A stretch of 64,000 bases of DNA from Eriocheir sinensis (GCF_024679095.1 NC_066512.1:13611536-13675535); one strand, 5' to 3'. Shown: positions 13,340 through 25,181, numbered from the stretch's first letter. A program made the numbers and translations. The notes: a model not told the origin generated them from the letters alone.

Positions 13340-13855
13340 TATTTTTTCTCTATAGTTTCTTCTTTTTCGCCTTCTACTTCCTCTTGCCTCTGTTGTTTTT
13401 ATGTGTCTTATCATTCCTCTTTATTCCTTATTTTTTCTCTATAGTTTCTTCTTTTTCGCCTTCTATTTCCTCTTGCCTCTTGTTTTTGTGTGTCTTATCA
13501 TTCCTCTTTATTCCTTATTTTTTCTCTAGTTTCTTCTTTTTCGCCTTCTGTTTCCTCTTGCCTCTGTTGTTTTATGTGTCTTATCATTCCTTTACCTTCT
13601 TGCTCTTTATTCCTTATTCTATATTTTCTTTCCCTTACTTCTTTTCTCTTATCTCTCCATTCCTTCCTTCTTGCCAATTTTTATTCCTTATTTTTTCTCT
13701 TTAGTTTCTTCTTTTTCGCCTTCTATTTCCTCTTGCCTCTGTTGTTTTTATGTGTCTTATCATTCCTTTACCTTCTTGCTCTTTATTCCTTATTCTGTAC
13801 TTTCATTCCCTTATTTCTTTTCTCTCTCCATTCCTTCCTTCTTGCCAGTTTTTTA
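13340..13855 (+). repeat. nested pyrimidine tandem repeat
   Basis: The marker TTTTTCGCCTTCT recurs at 13363, 13452, 13537 and 13712. The first three steps are about 85-89 bp. The last step is 175 bp because each late unit carries an added ~88-bp segment (CCTTTACCTTCTTGCTC to CTTCTTGCCA). A short unit was therefore first repeated, then extended, and the extended form duplicated. Confidence 0.85.
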
Positions 13856-14343
<488 letters not shown>

Positions 14344-14464
14344 CACCTGGAGGAAAGCATCAGCTCGAGGGATCTCCGCGTGAAAGTTGCATGGGCGTAG
14401 TAGTGTCTCCGCCACCCACGACTCTGGTACCTCCACCCTCAGCAGGCACTACGCCCACCGCTAA

Positions 14465-14498
14465 CCTCCTCCTCCTCCTCCTCCTCCTCCTCCTCCTC
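14465..14498. repeat. (CTC)n microsatellite
   Basis: Eleven CTC triplets in a GC-rich surrounding (14400-14660), followed by three near-tandem CCCCG steps at 14630-14646. Confidence 0.93.
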
Positions 14499-15235
14499 TT
14501 CCTCCGTCGCCGCCACGCCTGAGATGCTCGCCCTCGTGGTTGTCGGGGCGGAGAGAGGCACAGATCCGGCAGTTCAGTCAGTCTCGCTCCCACACGGTCT
14601 TTACTTCGCCCTCGCCTTTTTCTCTGCCCCGCCCCGCCCCGCCCCGCCTCACTCCGCACCGCCAAGCCGCTCTCACTCGTCCAAGTTCTTTCAGTACTTT
14701 GTTTTAGCTTTTATAGTCTTTGTAATACGTTCCTATGAGCCTGCATCAGTGGTATTAGCGTCCTTGTGTTGCAGGGGTTATTTGTTACGAGTCCGCGGGT
14801 CATTTTTCGCATCCTATTCCCACAAGTTAACGGTGCAAAATCTACTTTACATATTCGTGGTGTAGCTTCGGGGTTTGGGGTGCCAGAGTGACCTTGGTGC
14901 CCTCAGAAAAAAGGTCCCCTGTGGTCTTCTTTTATGAAATTCTGAGTGATGGATTTTTCCGTATGGCATTGCGCTCCCCCCCTCATGACACCCACCAAAT
15001 AACTATGACCCATGAGGAGCCTTCATATATTCTGAACACTAGCTAGGCAACTATCACTATTGCAGGTTGAGGGATTAAAAGGTTCTATCAAAGTCTAACA
15101 GAAGTATTATGCAGTAACTCGGATGTCACTGTCGCTGGACCTGTGCTCTTGAGGTGAGGGAGTTCGATTTGAAAAGGACTCAAACGGTAGAGAAAAAGAA
15201 AAGGAGATTGTAAACTGGGACCCACGGTGCATAAC
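14499..15235. other. unique DNA, no gene seen
   Basis: 14530-14700 is GC-rich; the rest is mixed. Segments at 14870-14950 and 15110-15190 have the look of old dispersed repeats but have no second copy in this window. Confidence 0.5.
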
Positions 15236-15493
15236 TTAAGGGGCTATTACACTGGGCAAATTTTCCGTGGATCTTCAGTCAAACCACGATTTCCGCTGGC
15301 GTGGTTCTCATTTCCGTGGTTTTCTGATTTGTCCACGATCTTCCAAAGCTACGGTAGATTTCACCGAAGGACGACGGTATTACTCACCATCATCATCATC
15401 AGCAATAACAAGAAACAAATGAGAACCACGCTAACGGAAATCGTGGTTTGACTGAAGATCCACGGAAATATGCAAAGTGTAATAGCCCCTTAA
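15236..15493. mobile_element. MITE-like element, ~74-bp TIRs, TTAA-flanked
   Basis: Non-autonomous DNA-transposon-like element of 250 bp (15240-15489). The left terminal inverted repeat (15240-15313) starts GGGGCTATTACAC. The right one (15417-15489) is its near-perfect inverse, ending GTGTAATAGCCCC. The arms share CCGTGGATCTTCAGTCAAAC and GCGTGGTTCTCATTT with only a handful of differences. TTAA flanks both ends (15236-15239, 15490-15493), the target duplication of piggyBac-type transposons. Because TTAA is palindromic, a TA or TTA duplication is also possible. The centre (15314-15416) has no coding capacity, so any mobility would have needed a transposase from elsewhere. Confidence 0.85.
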
Positions 15494-15696
15494 CGCCCAG
15501 AACTTTACGGTCTTGCTTAACATATCAACCCCCTACGCTTATGTATACATTGCCCGCCGCATAAACAGCAACGCACTACATTAATGCGCCGGGACGCACG
15601 CTGGTTTACTTACAAAATATTAAGTGGGCGTGTATACATTCTTTTGCCTTGTCTTTTTTTAGCTTGTCAGATAACTTAAGTCTCATTTGCATATCT

Positions 15697-16188
<492 letters not shown>

Positions 16189-16278
<90 letters not shown>

Positions 16279-16315
16279 TTTCTTTCTGCTTTGGTTGGTG
16301 AGTGTTTGGGTGACA

Positions 16316-16407
<92 letters not shown>
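16189..16407. repeat. two long (GT)n arrays
   Basis: (GT)n at 16189-16274 and 16319-16407, separated only by the 48-bp dispersed repeat. Confidence 0.97.
16274..16321 (+). repeat. 48-bp dispersed repeat between (GT)n arrays
   Basis: Matches 7933-7980 in the same orientation with three mismatches. Both copies end in TGTTTGGGTGA and then enter GT repeats. Confidence 0.85.
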
Positions 16408-16410
<3 letters not shown>

Positions 16411-16648
16411 GCTCCACTGAGTTGTTTTATTGTTTTTTTTTATTGTTTATGACTATTATCGAAGACATTATTTTTCCTTTTATTATTATTGTTTATGGTT
16501 AATTCATTTTCTTCATTATCTCGCCTCAGTGATTTACTTTAAGTTGAGTTCGATTAATGAGACACCCGTTGGTTTCTGTGTACGCCTGTTAATTAACGTT
16601 AGCTCACCTGTTGTTATATGTCCTACGGTGAGGTGTTCTGTTATGTAC

Positions 16649-16903
<255 letters not shown>

Positions 16904-16907
<4 letters not shown>

Positions 16908-17251
16908 TGACCTTGGCCGTGAGACTCAGTGCACTTGATGGGGCTGACTGGAGGCGGTGAAGAAGGCAAGGAAAGAAGGTGACGGAGGGAGGTGATGGGT
17001 GAAGGTGAAGGTGAAGGCGTGAAGGTGAAGGATGAGGTGGAGGTTGAGGATGATGGTGATGATGATGACGGTGAATGAGATATGATAACGGAGGAAAACA
17101 AAACTATGGTCATTCAAGGAAGTACGTCCCCCCCTGAAGGCCGCTGTAATATGGAACAAAGGATGAAAACGAAGAGCTTGAAGATGCTAGTTTACGGTCA
17201 TTGCCTTTCTTCGTTGTTCATAAATTCATGCGTTCAGTTCCATTATCCGTA
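16904..17251. other. unique DNA with GGTGAA repeats
   Basis: 16996-17060 holds six-base GGTGAA units grading into GATGAT. No gene supported. Confidence 0.6.
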
Positions 17252-17493
17252 TTAACCCGGTAGCTGCGGGGGTCATGTTTCTTAGGTTAGGTTAGGTTAG
17301 GTTAAAGGCCCCTCTAAGTAAAATAGTGAGAAAGAATCATCACTCACGCAAACCATTTCATAATATATATCAACGCATGTGTGATCAGTTTATGCATCAT
17401 CTATTTTGGGAGGTTTATATCATGGCAGAAATTTGGCCCATCGCTGGTACACGGTAAAGTCGCAAATTTGGCCCGTCGCTGCTGCCGGGTTAA
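17252..17493. mobile_element. MITE-like element, CCCGG ends, TTAA-flanked
   Basis: A 234-bp element (17256-17489) with TTAA on both sides (17252-17255, 17490-17493). The left end reads CCCGGTAGCTGCGGGGG; the inverse of the right end reads CCCGGCAGCAGCGACGGG. CCC-starting termini with TTAA duplications are typical of piggyBac-type transposons. Near the right end AAATTTGGCCCATCGCTG and AAATTTGGCCCGTCGCTG form a subterminal direct repeat. No coding capacity. The left part contains a TTAGG tract. Confidence 0.75.
17282..17304 (+). repeat. interstitial (TTAGG)4-5
   Basis: Four and a half perfect TTAGG units. TTAGG is the usual arthropod telomere repeat. The tract lies inside the MITE-like element, so it may belong to that element and not be an ancient chromosome end. 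Confidence 0.9.
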
Positions 17494-17904
17494 AACCCCC
17501 ATTAAAACTCATTGCAATTTCCACAAAAGCTATCAACTAAAAAACATAATCTAAAAAAATACTAATAAGGAGAATAAGTAAAAAGTTAAGAGCTAAAAGT
17601 GTGACAAGGCATATCTACTCCCAAATACGTATGCCTTCAAGAATACTATAATTTCCTATGTAATCAACCGTAACGGCTGGTAATGATCGATATTTCGTCT
17701 GACTGCTCCATGATCGGATGTATTGTGTGCATAAGGAATTAAGTAATATAAATAATGGTGGGAAAGGTGAGAAGACGGAGAGAGAAAAAAAATCTAGAAC
17801 GTCTGTATGATAGCGTGATAATGATTCTGATGTGTTGGGAAGACCTGGAAGAAGAAAATAAAATAGAACATGAAGTAACGTAATGAAGACAGAGTTGGTC
17901 GATA
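17494..17904. other. AT-rich unique DNA
   Basis: No long frame, RNA or element recognised. Several short A runs. Confidence 0.6.
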
Positions 17905-18043
17905 TTTATTTATTTATTTTTTTACAGTAGAGGAGACAGTGCAAGGGCGTAAAAAAACAAAAAACAAAAAAACAATGAAAAAAAAGCCCGCTACTTACTA
18001 CTCCTAAATAGAGTAGAGTGGCCAAAAAGATAAATCAGTTTCG
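17905..18043 (-). mobile_element. A-tailed retroposon (copy C)
   Basis: Minus strand: GAAACTGATTTATC, then GGCCAC, GGAGTAGTAAGTAGCGGGC, a T-rich middle, GCCCTTGCACTGTCTCC and a tail TGTAAAAAAA that runs into TAAA repeats. It aligns along its length with the copies at 53,667-53,795 and 25,182-25,300 and is the most diverged of the three. The TAAA-repeat tail is typical of retroposon 3' ends. Confidence 0.7.
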
Positions 18044-18526
18044 GGAGGAGATGTGTCCTGAGTGCATTTGAAGTGTAAGAAAGACATGGAAAATTAAACT
18101 ATGTAATGAATGAAATAACAGCATGAAGTAGGAGTGTGTTATATGGGGAGGACATTGAAGTGAATAACCAAATATGTGAATAACGGCAAGAAGACAGTGA
18201 TTGCCTCGAGTAACAGCAACATTATGCATTCCAGCCCCAGGTGACTATGATGCTGCTGATGATAATGGCTGATGAATAACACAACGATCCTCTTATAATT
18301 TACCGCTTCGTTAATGGCTCCGTGGGGCTTCCAATTATCTTTTTTTATCTTTCCACTTTATTAGTTCCGTGATTAATGGCGCCAAGTCTTCTTCAGTTAA
18401 CCATTTATTTACTCTCATTACGAGGACGCTAACGAGCTAACACATACCGGTCCTTGTTTATTACCTTCTTGCGGGGCTCGATTTCCATTCACTCATAAAT
18501 GTTTGTTCTGTGTGAGGAGGCAACGG

Positions 18527-18528
<2 letters not shown>
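18044..18528. other. unique DNA, no gene seen
   Basis: 18280-18480 is AT-rich with repeated TTAAT/ATTAAT cores in otherwise complex, non-repetitive sequence. This would fit a conserved non-coding block, but nothing proves it. Confidence 0.45.
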
Positions 18529-18597
<69 letters not shown>

Positions 18598-18667
18598 TTT
18601 CTATTTCACACCTAAACAAGAAAATAACGGTGTACACATAAATGTCCGGGAGGTGCTGAGAGCGCTG

Positions 18668-18713
<46 letters not shown>
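18529..18713. repeat. two (GT)n arrays
   Basis: GT at 18529-18598 with a GCGCGC interruption, and GT at 18671-18713. Confidence 0.96.
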
Positions 18714-18715
<2 letters not shown>

Positions 18716-19039
18716 CTCTCCTTACACGGACATAAAACTCTGACATCTTCTTAATGACTCAGTGGTTGTTGTTTTTGTCAATCTTAACCATCACATTAAT
18801 ATCCACAAGGGTCTTTTTCTCTTCTTTTGTTTTCTCTTTTTTTTTCCTCTCCTCCCTTCTGTTCGCTTCCCTCCTCTTTTTCTCTGACTTATACTTCCTT
18901 GTTTTCTACGACTCACTGGCTGTCTTTTTTTTTATCACATATCTATCTGCAAGCGTCTTATTTTTTCTTATTTTCTTCTTCCTCTTCTTCAGCGTGTTCT
19001 TAAGGTAGGAAAAAATGGAGGGATTACTTCCTTTTGTTA

Positions 19040-19070
<31 letters not shown>

Positions 19071-20442
19071 GCCGTTACCCTGCCTAATACACCTGTTTCT
19101 GCCGCTTCTTCCCTCGGTCTTGTGGGTTGTCACTGTTATCATCCCCATCACTCCTGCTTGCAAGGGTGACGCCAACTCAGCAGGGCAGGAAATGGCGGCT
19201 ACTTTACTGCTCGCGGTGATGATGCAAATAATGGGGGACGAGGAGGAGGGGGGGGGGGGAGGGGGTTGGCGTTATTAAGAGCTTCTTGTTCCGGTAATTG
19301 AGTGTTTTCAGGTGTGTAGGTATGCTAATTGTTTCTCTCCTGTCTCTTCTTCTCTCGCCCTTTCCATTAGTTTGTTTTATTATTGTTTAGCTTTCTGCCA
19401 TTTTCCCTCATTTCTCGTCTCTTGCTTGTTTGGTGATGATGTGTTGGGTTTTGTTTTATCTTTTCACCTTATCTTCTATTTATTTTTCTCTTCTATTCCT
19501 TCCCCTTCCCTTTTTATCTATTCTTTTCTCATTTTTTTCTTTATTTTTTCTCTTCTCTTCTCTTCCCTTTTCTTCTCTTAATTGCTTTTCCTTTTTCTCT
19601 TTTCCTCTCCTTTCTTCTCGTTTCTTTTCTTCTGTTCTCTTATTTTCACTTCTCGTCTCTTATTTATGTAACGGCAAAGCTTACTCTTAGGTAGAAAAAA
19701 AATTGGTATTGGTTTGTGATGCTCCTCCCCTATAAAACATAAACTCAAAACACACTCATATACCTTAAACACAACCCTACATTTATCACTCCTAAGCTGC
19801 CAGAACAATATCAAACAATAGAACAAAAATCATCCAACACGTACGCCGTCGGTCAAAATTTAATATCCTTGACGATGAGTAAATAGTTAGTTCCGTTGTT
19901 CTTGTTTGGACTTTGTGACGGAAATTGCAGAGGAGCTGAGCGGCAGGATGTGTGTGTGATGGGACGCCTGGAAATTTGCGTTGAGGTAGAATCTGATAAC
20001 AAACAGAGGAACCGCAAAGAATTGTGTCGGGGGAGAATATAAGAAAGAAACAAACAGAGCAGAGGAAGGGAAAAGAGGTGCGTTGAGGAAGAAAAAAAAA
20101 GCAAACAGAGGAAGGAAAAGAAAATGGGAAATGAGAGAGGAAACAAGAGGATGCAAGAAATTAAGAAGAAAACGAGGAGGAGGAAGCAGAGGAGAGAAAA
20201 GCGAGGAACGGAGAAACTAAAAAAATACGAGAAAAAGATTGGGAGAGTGTAGGATTAGGAGGAAGACGAGAAGGAGCAAAAGAGTGAGGAGGAGTAAGGG
20301 GAAGAAGTTGAGGAAGTTTTGGAGGAAGAGAAGTGAGTGAGGAAGGAAGGGGAATGACCGCGGGGACACACCATAATCACGGGGAGTCGCCTGATCATGA
20401 CAGAGATACGCAGCGTGGATGAGGAGGAAGGAAGGAAGAAGA
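18714..20442. other. pyrimidine-rich then purine-rich DNA
   Basis: 18800-19060 and 19320-19670 are C/T-rich on +. 19010-19070 has ACT/ACC triplets. A G11 run lies near 19249-19259. From about 20040 the + strand switches to G/A-rich. No supportable gene. Confidence 0.55.
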
Positions 20443-20766
20443 CGGACATTAGGAAAACCTGAAGTTCTGAAGGGGTCGAGAGAGGAGGAGGAGGAGAAGG
20501 GGAAGGAAGAGGAAGAGGAGGAGGAGGCTAGGAAAAGTAGACGAAGACAAATAGAAGTGTAAATATAAGGAAGAAAGAAAGAAGGGAACAAAACAAGAAG
20601 CATATACGGACGGACATTAGGAAAACCTGAAGTCCTGAAGGGATCGAGAGAGGAGGAGGAGGAGGAGGCCGAGGAGGAGGAGGAGGCTAGGAAAAGTAGA
20701 CGAAGACAAATATAAGTTGAAATATAAGTGAGCAAGAAAGAAGCGAACGAAACAAGAAACATATAT
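20443..20766 (+). repeat. 168-bp tandem duplication
   Basis: CGGACATTAGGAAAACCTGA starts copy 1 at 20443 and copy 2 at 20611. Shared blocks continue through GTCGAGAGAGGAGGAGG or its ATCGAGAG variant, GCTAGGAAAAGTAGACGAAG and AACAAGAA. Differences are mainly in the GGA-triplet count. Confidence 0.88.
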
Positions 20767-21507
20767 GAATATATGAAAGAAACATATGTAAATAAATATT
20801 AACATCAGCTATTACTACAGTGCATTAGAGAACAAAGCCCTCTCCCAACGTCTTAGAGGAGTACATAGGCCACGCACATCTATAACATATGCCTTCCACT
20901 TCACCTCTTACCTGCAAACCACTCTATTACTTTGGTTGTCCGTCTGTTACTATTTTTATGCGTGACATTACCTGCTCAAGTCCAGTTCTTATCTTTAATC
21001 GTTATTAGCATATGTCTTCAACTTTTATCTGTGTAAGCTCGAAGATATTCTAGTGACGACTGATAAGAAGGAAACTATAACGATGTATTGATGAGGAGAA
21101 CGTGAAGGGGAAAATAAGGGAAGTAAAGAGGAGGTAAGAAGCGAGTCTGGAGATAATTGGGGTGTAGGACAATGAAAAGGTGATCGGAGAGACTTGGATA
21201 GTGTTTAAGTAAGGGGAGTAATGTGAGAGAAAAAATGGGGAATAAATGAGATGCTTGGAAAGGTGAGATGAAGGTAGATGTAAATGAAAAGGTTAGGGAA
21301 AAGTGTGAGATGAGGAGGAGAGTGGAGGAAAGGGCATGAAGCGGGTAGAAGCAGTGATGGGCGAGGGAGTCTTGAGTGGGAAGTGACAGGGGACAGTGAA
21401 GTGACTTTGGTGTTGGGAGTGATGGAAAACAACACTTACTTTTTTTCTAAGGAAGACTTTTTATTTAGAACTCGTTTGAAATATTAAGGTGACTTGTCAA
21501 GTAGGCC

Positions 21508-21511
<4 letters not shown>
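20767..21511. other. unique DNA, no gene seen
   Basis: Mixed to 21050, then G/A-rich to 21420. No supportable frame. Confidence 0.6.
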
Positions 21512-21558
<47 letters not shown>

Positions 21559-21627
21559 CTTACTGCTTTCTCCTGGTAATGGACGTAGTGTACAAGACGT
21601 GGAGGCGGGGAAGGAGAGGGAGGCCCA

Positions 21628-21676
<49 letters not shown>

Positions 21677-21684
21677 TTTTTTTT

Positions 21685-21723
<39 letters not shown>
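21512..21723. repeat. (GA)n, (CT)n and (GT)n cluster
   Basis: GA at 21512-21553, CT at 21631-21673 and GT at 21687-21723. The GA and CT blocks are of equal length (about 42 bp) and inverse to each other, separated by 77 bp, so the strand can form a large hairpin. Confidence 0.96.
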
Positions 21724-21725
<2 letters not shown>

Positions 21726-21895
21726 TGTGCCCCCCCCACCACACATATCTCGGCACCCTTCGTCGGTTTTATGTGTCCGGTCCTCCCCCCCCCCTCCCCC
21801 CGCCCCCCATTATTTTCAAGGACAGTGACGTGTTTCATTCTTTTCGTTATTTTATGAATGAACCGCTGCATTGCCTCACACTACTATACACTGCC

Positions 21896-22390
21896 ACCAT
21901 CACCATCATCACTGCACTCATCAGCCTCACCAGTGTGCCGCCATCACCACCACCACCACAACAACCACAACAATGCCCATCATCATCATCACACTTATCA
22001 GTCTCAACACAGCGTCACCATCACATCTCCAGTACCACCATAGCAATTATCATCATCATCATCGTCGGTATCATTATCATTATCATCATCAGTAGCACCA
22101 CCAGCCTCCGCCTCGGCCACTGTGCCCGCGTCAGCCACATGGGGTCAGTAGGCTCCCCGCCGGACATTATAGCGTGGCCGGGTTTCTCTCTTCGTGTCCC
22201 AGCCTCGTTCATATAAGAGGGCGCTATTGATGGGTGCCCTCCCTCCTCCCCCTGGCAACCATCACCCCCACCATACCCACTCCTTCCACCACTAGCTCCA
22301 CCACCCCCACCACCGCCAGCACCACACCATAAACACCACCACCACCACCACCACAGCCCCTCTTCTCCTGCCTTCACCACCACCACCACT
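21896..22390. repeat. degenerate CAC/ATC triplet tracts
   Basis: CAC, ATC and ACC triplets dominate 21896-22110. CCA triplets dominate 22250-22390. Both decay into ordinary sequence. Confidence 0.8.
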
Positions 22391-22461
22391 ATAACCAAGT
22401 TCTCCACCCAGCCGCCGCAGGGACACACCATTAGCCTACCACTGGGATTGGGGTTATTTTT

Positions 22462-22463
<2 letters not shown>

Positions 22464-22503
<40 letters not shown>
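22464..22503. repeat. (GT)n microsatellite
   Basis: Twenty GT units in otherwise T/G-rich DNA. Confidence 0.96.
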
Positions 22504-22506
<3 letters not shown>

Positions 22507-23607
22507 GATTGCTGCAGGCTTACTTCTGTTGTGGGTCAGGATCGTGTTCAAGGGTATCGTTTGACTTAGAGTTTGCTCATGAGTGTCTTGTGGTGTTTTA
22601 TGTAGGTTGTGTGTGTCGTGGCCGGCTGGTGTTTGTTGTCTAATTGATGTATATGCAATGAATCTTGCTTACATTATGCAGCGATTTGTGTTTTGTGTGC
22701 CTTATTGTGAGTGTCGAAGTAATTGATTCTTCATATACAATTGATTTTTACTATGTATGTTCTGTCGGGATGCTGTGATTTGTAGCCTCCTTCTAATGGC
22801 CGAGGCTCAACGTTGTTTCTGTTTACTCAAAAGTCCGCCTCAGTGTTTACAATAATTTACCTGCCAGTGTTTTGTGCTCTGTCTTATCACCCGTCTTGAG
22901 TGTTTACGTCATGTCGCTGGAGGCAACTTTGTAACAGTGCCAACATTCGATGAGGCGGCGAGTGTTTGTTAAGCAGATATTCACCTGGGCAGCACCTGCG
23001 TGGCCCGCCGCCGGGAGTGTTACGCGGGTTTCACCTGAGTCCCGCGGCCCGGCGAGGCAGGTGTGGTGGCCTTGCTGGAGAACGCGGGCGGCAAGTTTGA
23101 ACGCGGCGAGGCGGCGGTGTCAGTGTGGTCTGAGTCACGCTGCGGGTAAGGTGTCCGGGAGGCTGCTGCCGCTACTCTCTCCTGTGCGCCGCCTCTCACC
23201 AGTGACAGTCGCAGAAGTGAGGCGTGCGTGGATGCCGCCTCGTGTCCGCTCCACCGAGAATGTGATTATATGTGTTTTGAAAATGAACGAGTTTTGAGAA
23301 GTGTAACTGGAATGAGATTTGTTTGGGAGGCGGATTACTCCAGTGGACTGTCACGCGGCTGAAAAATAGTTTGAAGTGATTGGAAAATATTCGAGGAGAG
23401 AGTTACTTGGACAGTCAGTGTGGTGTGCATTAGTGTGTCGTCTCCGGGTACAGAGCAGCGACGGGTCTCCTCCTGAAGGTGCGGGCGGCCGGGTGGGGCC
23501 TCAGGTGTGGTGGGTGTGGTGATGGTAACCCCGGCAGCCCCGTGCACCACCCCCCGCACCCCCCATCTCTCTCTTCTTCTAGCCCCGACCTCCCCCGCAA
23601 CGGTTGT
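22504..23607 (+). other. CpG-rich block, possible 5' region
   Basis: 22540-22920 is T/G-rich unique DNA. From 22940 to 23240 CpG and GC rise strongly (GCGGCGAG, CCGCGGCCCGGCG). Two consensus-like donors follow: GGGTAAGG at 23145 and GTGAGT at 23635. Upstream of the ATG at 23608 its frame is open back to a TAG at 23431 with no earlier in-frame ATG. A short upstream frame from the ATG at 23522 ends at 23614, overlapping that start. Consistent with a 5' UTR or promoter-proximal exon; unproven. Confidence 0.3.
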
Positions 23608-23634
23608 ATGTTGAAGAAGATCAAGAAGATACTG
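23608..23634 (+). CDS. candidate first coding exon (MLKKIKKIL)
   Basis: Nine codons, MLKKIKKIL, end directly at GTGAGT (23635-23640), a perfect 5' splice site in phase 0. The start is the first ATG after an in-frame stop at 23431. The context before ATG (GGTTGT) is not a strong arthropod start context. A basic-amphipathic N-terminus is plausible for a membrane-proximal or targeting segment, but nine residues do not identify a family. No second exon was found downstream, so this may be chance. Confidence 0.2.
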
Positions 23635-23640
23635 GTGAGT

Positions 23641-24289
23641 GAGTACTGGGGGTGAGTCAGGCCGGTACGCTGGCTGCCTGCCGGGGACGTAAGGTTAACT
23701 ACGTGATAAGATAAAGCCCTCGAGTTGCAAGTTGGTTTGGCTCTGAAAAAAAAAGGAACCGTGAGAAAAAATAATGATGTTCCCTCACCTCCATGACTCA
23801 TGCAAAATACACAGCTTTTTTATGTCGAAAAGGTGACCATGTTCATTAATTAGGATCGTTACTCAGCTGTTTGTGGCCTGGCTCAGGTGTGCTCAGGTGG
23901 CGCGCCGTGTAAAGAACTCTGGCTGTGTCCACCTCGGGCTGCACCTTAACAAGCTTTACATTTTCTTTCCCGGAGTTTCCCCGGAGAGATTACTCGCTAG
24001 CGCGACCAACACCCTTCCTCTCCCTCGAAGCTAATATCCGCAGGGTTTCTATTTTCCTCGATTTTCTTTTACGCTTGAGGAAGTAAGACACACGCCATGG
24101 GAACAAAATAATGATGAACGTCGGGGTGGTGGGAAACCGAGGAGGAAAGACAGGAACATGATCAAGGGTTGTACGAGAGTTTATACGAAATACCTGATGA
24201 AACATGGATTCGACACCTGCGTGGGGCTATCTTATAAAGCTACCTGTGCTGTAACCTCAGTTGTCGATAGTCTTTGTTATTATATTTCC
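23641..24289. other. unique DNA, no gene seen
   Basis: Mixed composition. If the exon at 23,608-23,634 is real this is intron. No repeats with a second copy in the window. Confidence 0.5.
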
Positions 24290-24742
24290 CTTCCCCTACG
24301 ACTTAGACTCTCTCAAGAAGGGATTATTAAGACACTTAGATTTGAATACTTTTTTTTTTTTTTTTACCAGTACTGTACCTTTACTATGCTTGTACTTTTT
24401 ACTGTATTTCTCCTGCAATTTAAACTCTCTCAAGAAGGGCGTATCAAGATTTAGATTTAAATTCCTTTTTTTTTATAACCTGTTTTCGTTTTGGCAGCAA
24501 CATGTTTCGGTCATTTGTAAGGATTTATTTTATTTTACCTTTGGTCTGCCTCTTCTACCATAAACAACCCTCACTGCCCGTTGTTTTACTGTGTTTCCTT
24601 TCTCCCACGACTTAGACTTAGGTATGAATACTTTTTAACCTGTTTTCCTTTTCGCAGCAACGTGTTTCGGTCATTTGTAAGGATTTATTTTTCGAGCCTT
24701 TTTTCTGCCTCTTCTACCATAAAAAAAAGCCTTCACTGCTCT
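24290..24742 (+). repeat. diverged tandem repeat, 160-bp core
   Basis: A core with AACCTGTTTTC, then GCAGCAACATGTTTCGGTC, TTTGTAAGGATTTATTT and TGCCTCTTCTACCATAAA occurs at 24476-24578 and 24636-24742 (160 bp apart). An accessory block with ACGACTTAGACT and CTCTCAAGAAGGG precedes it at 24296-24330, 24426-24440 and 24606-24620, in shortened form in the later copies. Confidence 0.8.
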
Positions 24743-25181
24743 TTCTCCTCCCTCTATGTGACGACAGTGATAGCGAGGCGCCGCAGGACTCCTCGTAGGA
24801 CCGTAGGGCTCCCGTGGCTGAGCGTAACTGTTGTGTGCTGACTGCTGAGGCTGACTTGCGATTCTCATTTTCCTGCGTCACTGATCCGTGTTTTTTGTCT
24901 GTACCTTTTATTCTTCCTATCAAGCGGCGAAGATTGCCAGTGACGGCGCGGGACGGTGGTGCGGGGTGGGGGTTAAGGGGCCATTTTTCTTGATTATTGC
25001 CCTCCGTCAGGTGTTACTCGCGGGTGCTTCCCTCATGCTCCTGTGTCTTCAGCGGCCCGGGAGAAAGGAGAGAATGGAACCGTCATCATCACCACCATTT
25101 GTCTTCTTCTGCATCTTTTATCTTTCCCTTTCTCCTGCTGCTGCTCCTCCTCGTCGTCCTCTACCTAATTTTTCCTCGTTA
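24743..25181. other. unique DNA, no gene seen
   Basis: GC-rich at 24770-24850 and 24930-25060, pyrimidine-rich after 25100. No supportable exon. Confidence 0.5.

Noticed and set aside
17282..17304. TTAGG tract as a former chromosome end
   Set aside because: Only four to five units, no subtelomeric features, and it lies inside a MITE-like element.
24206..24230. B-box-like GTGTCGAATCC on the minus strand
   Set aside because: No A box at suitable spacing.
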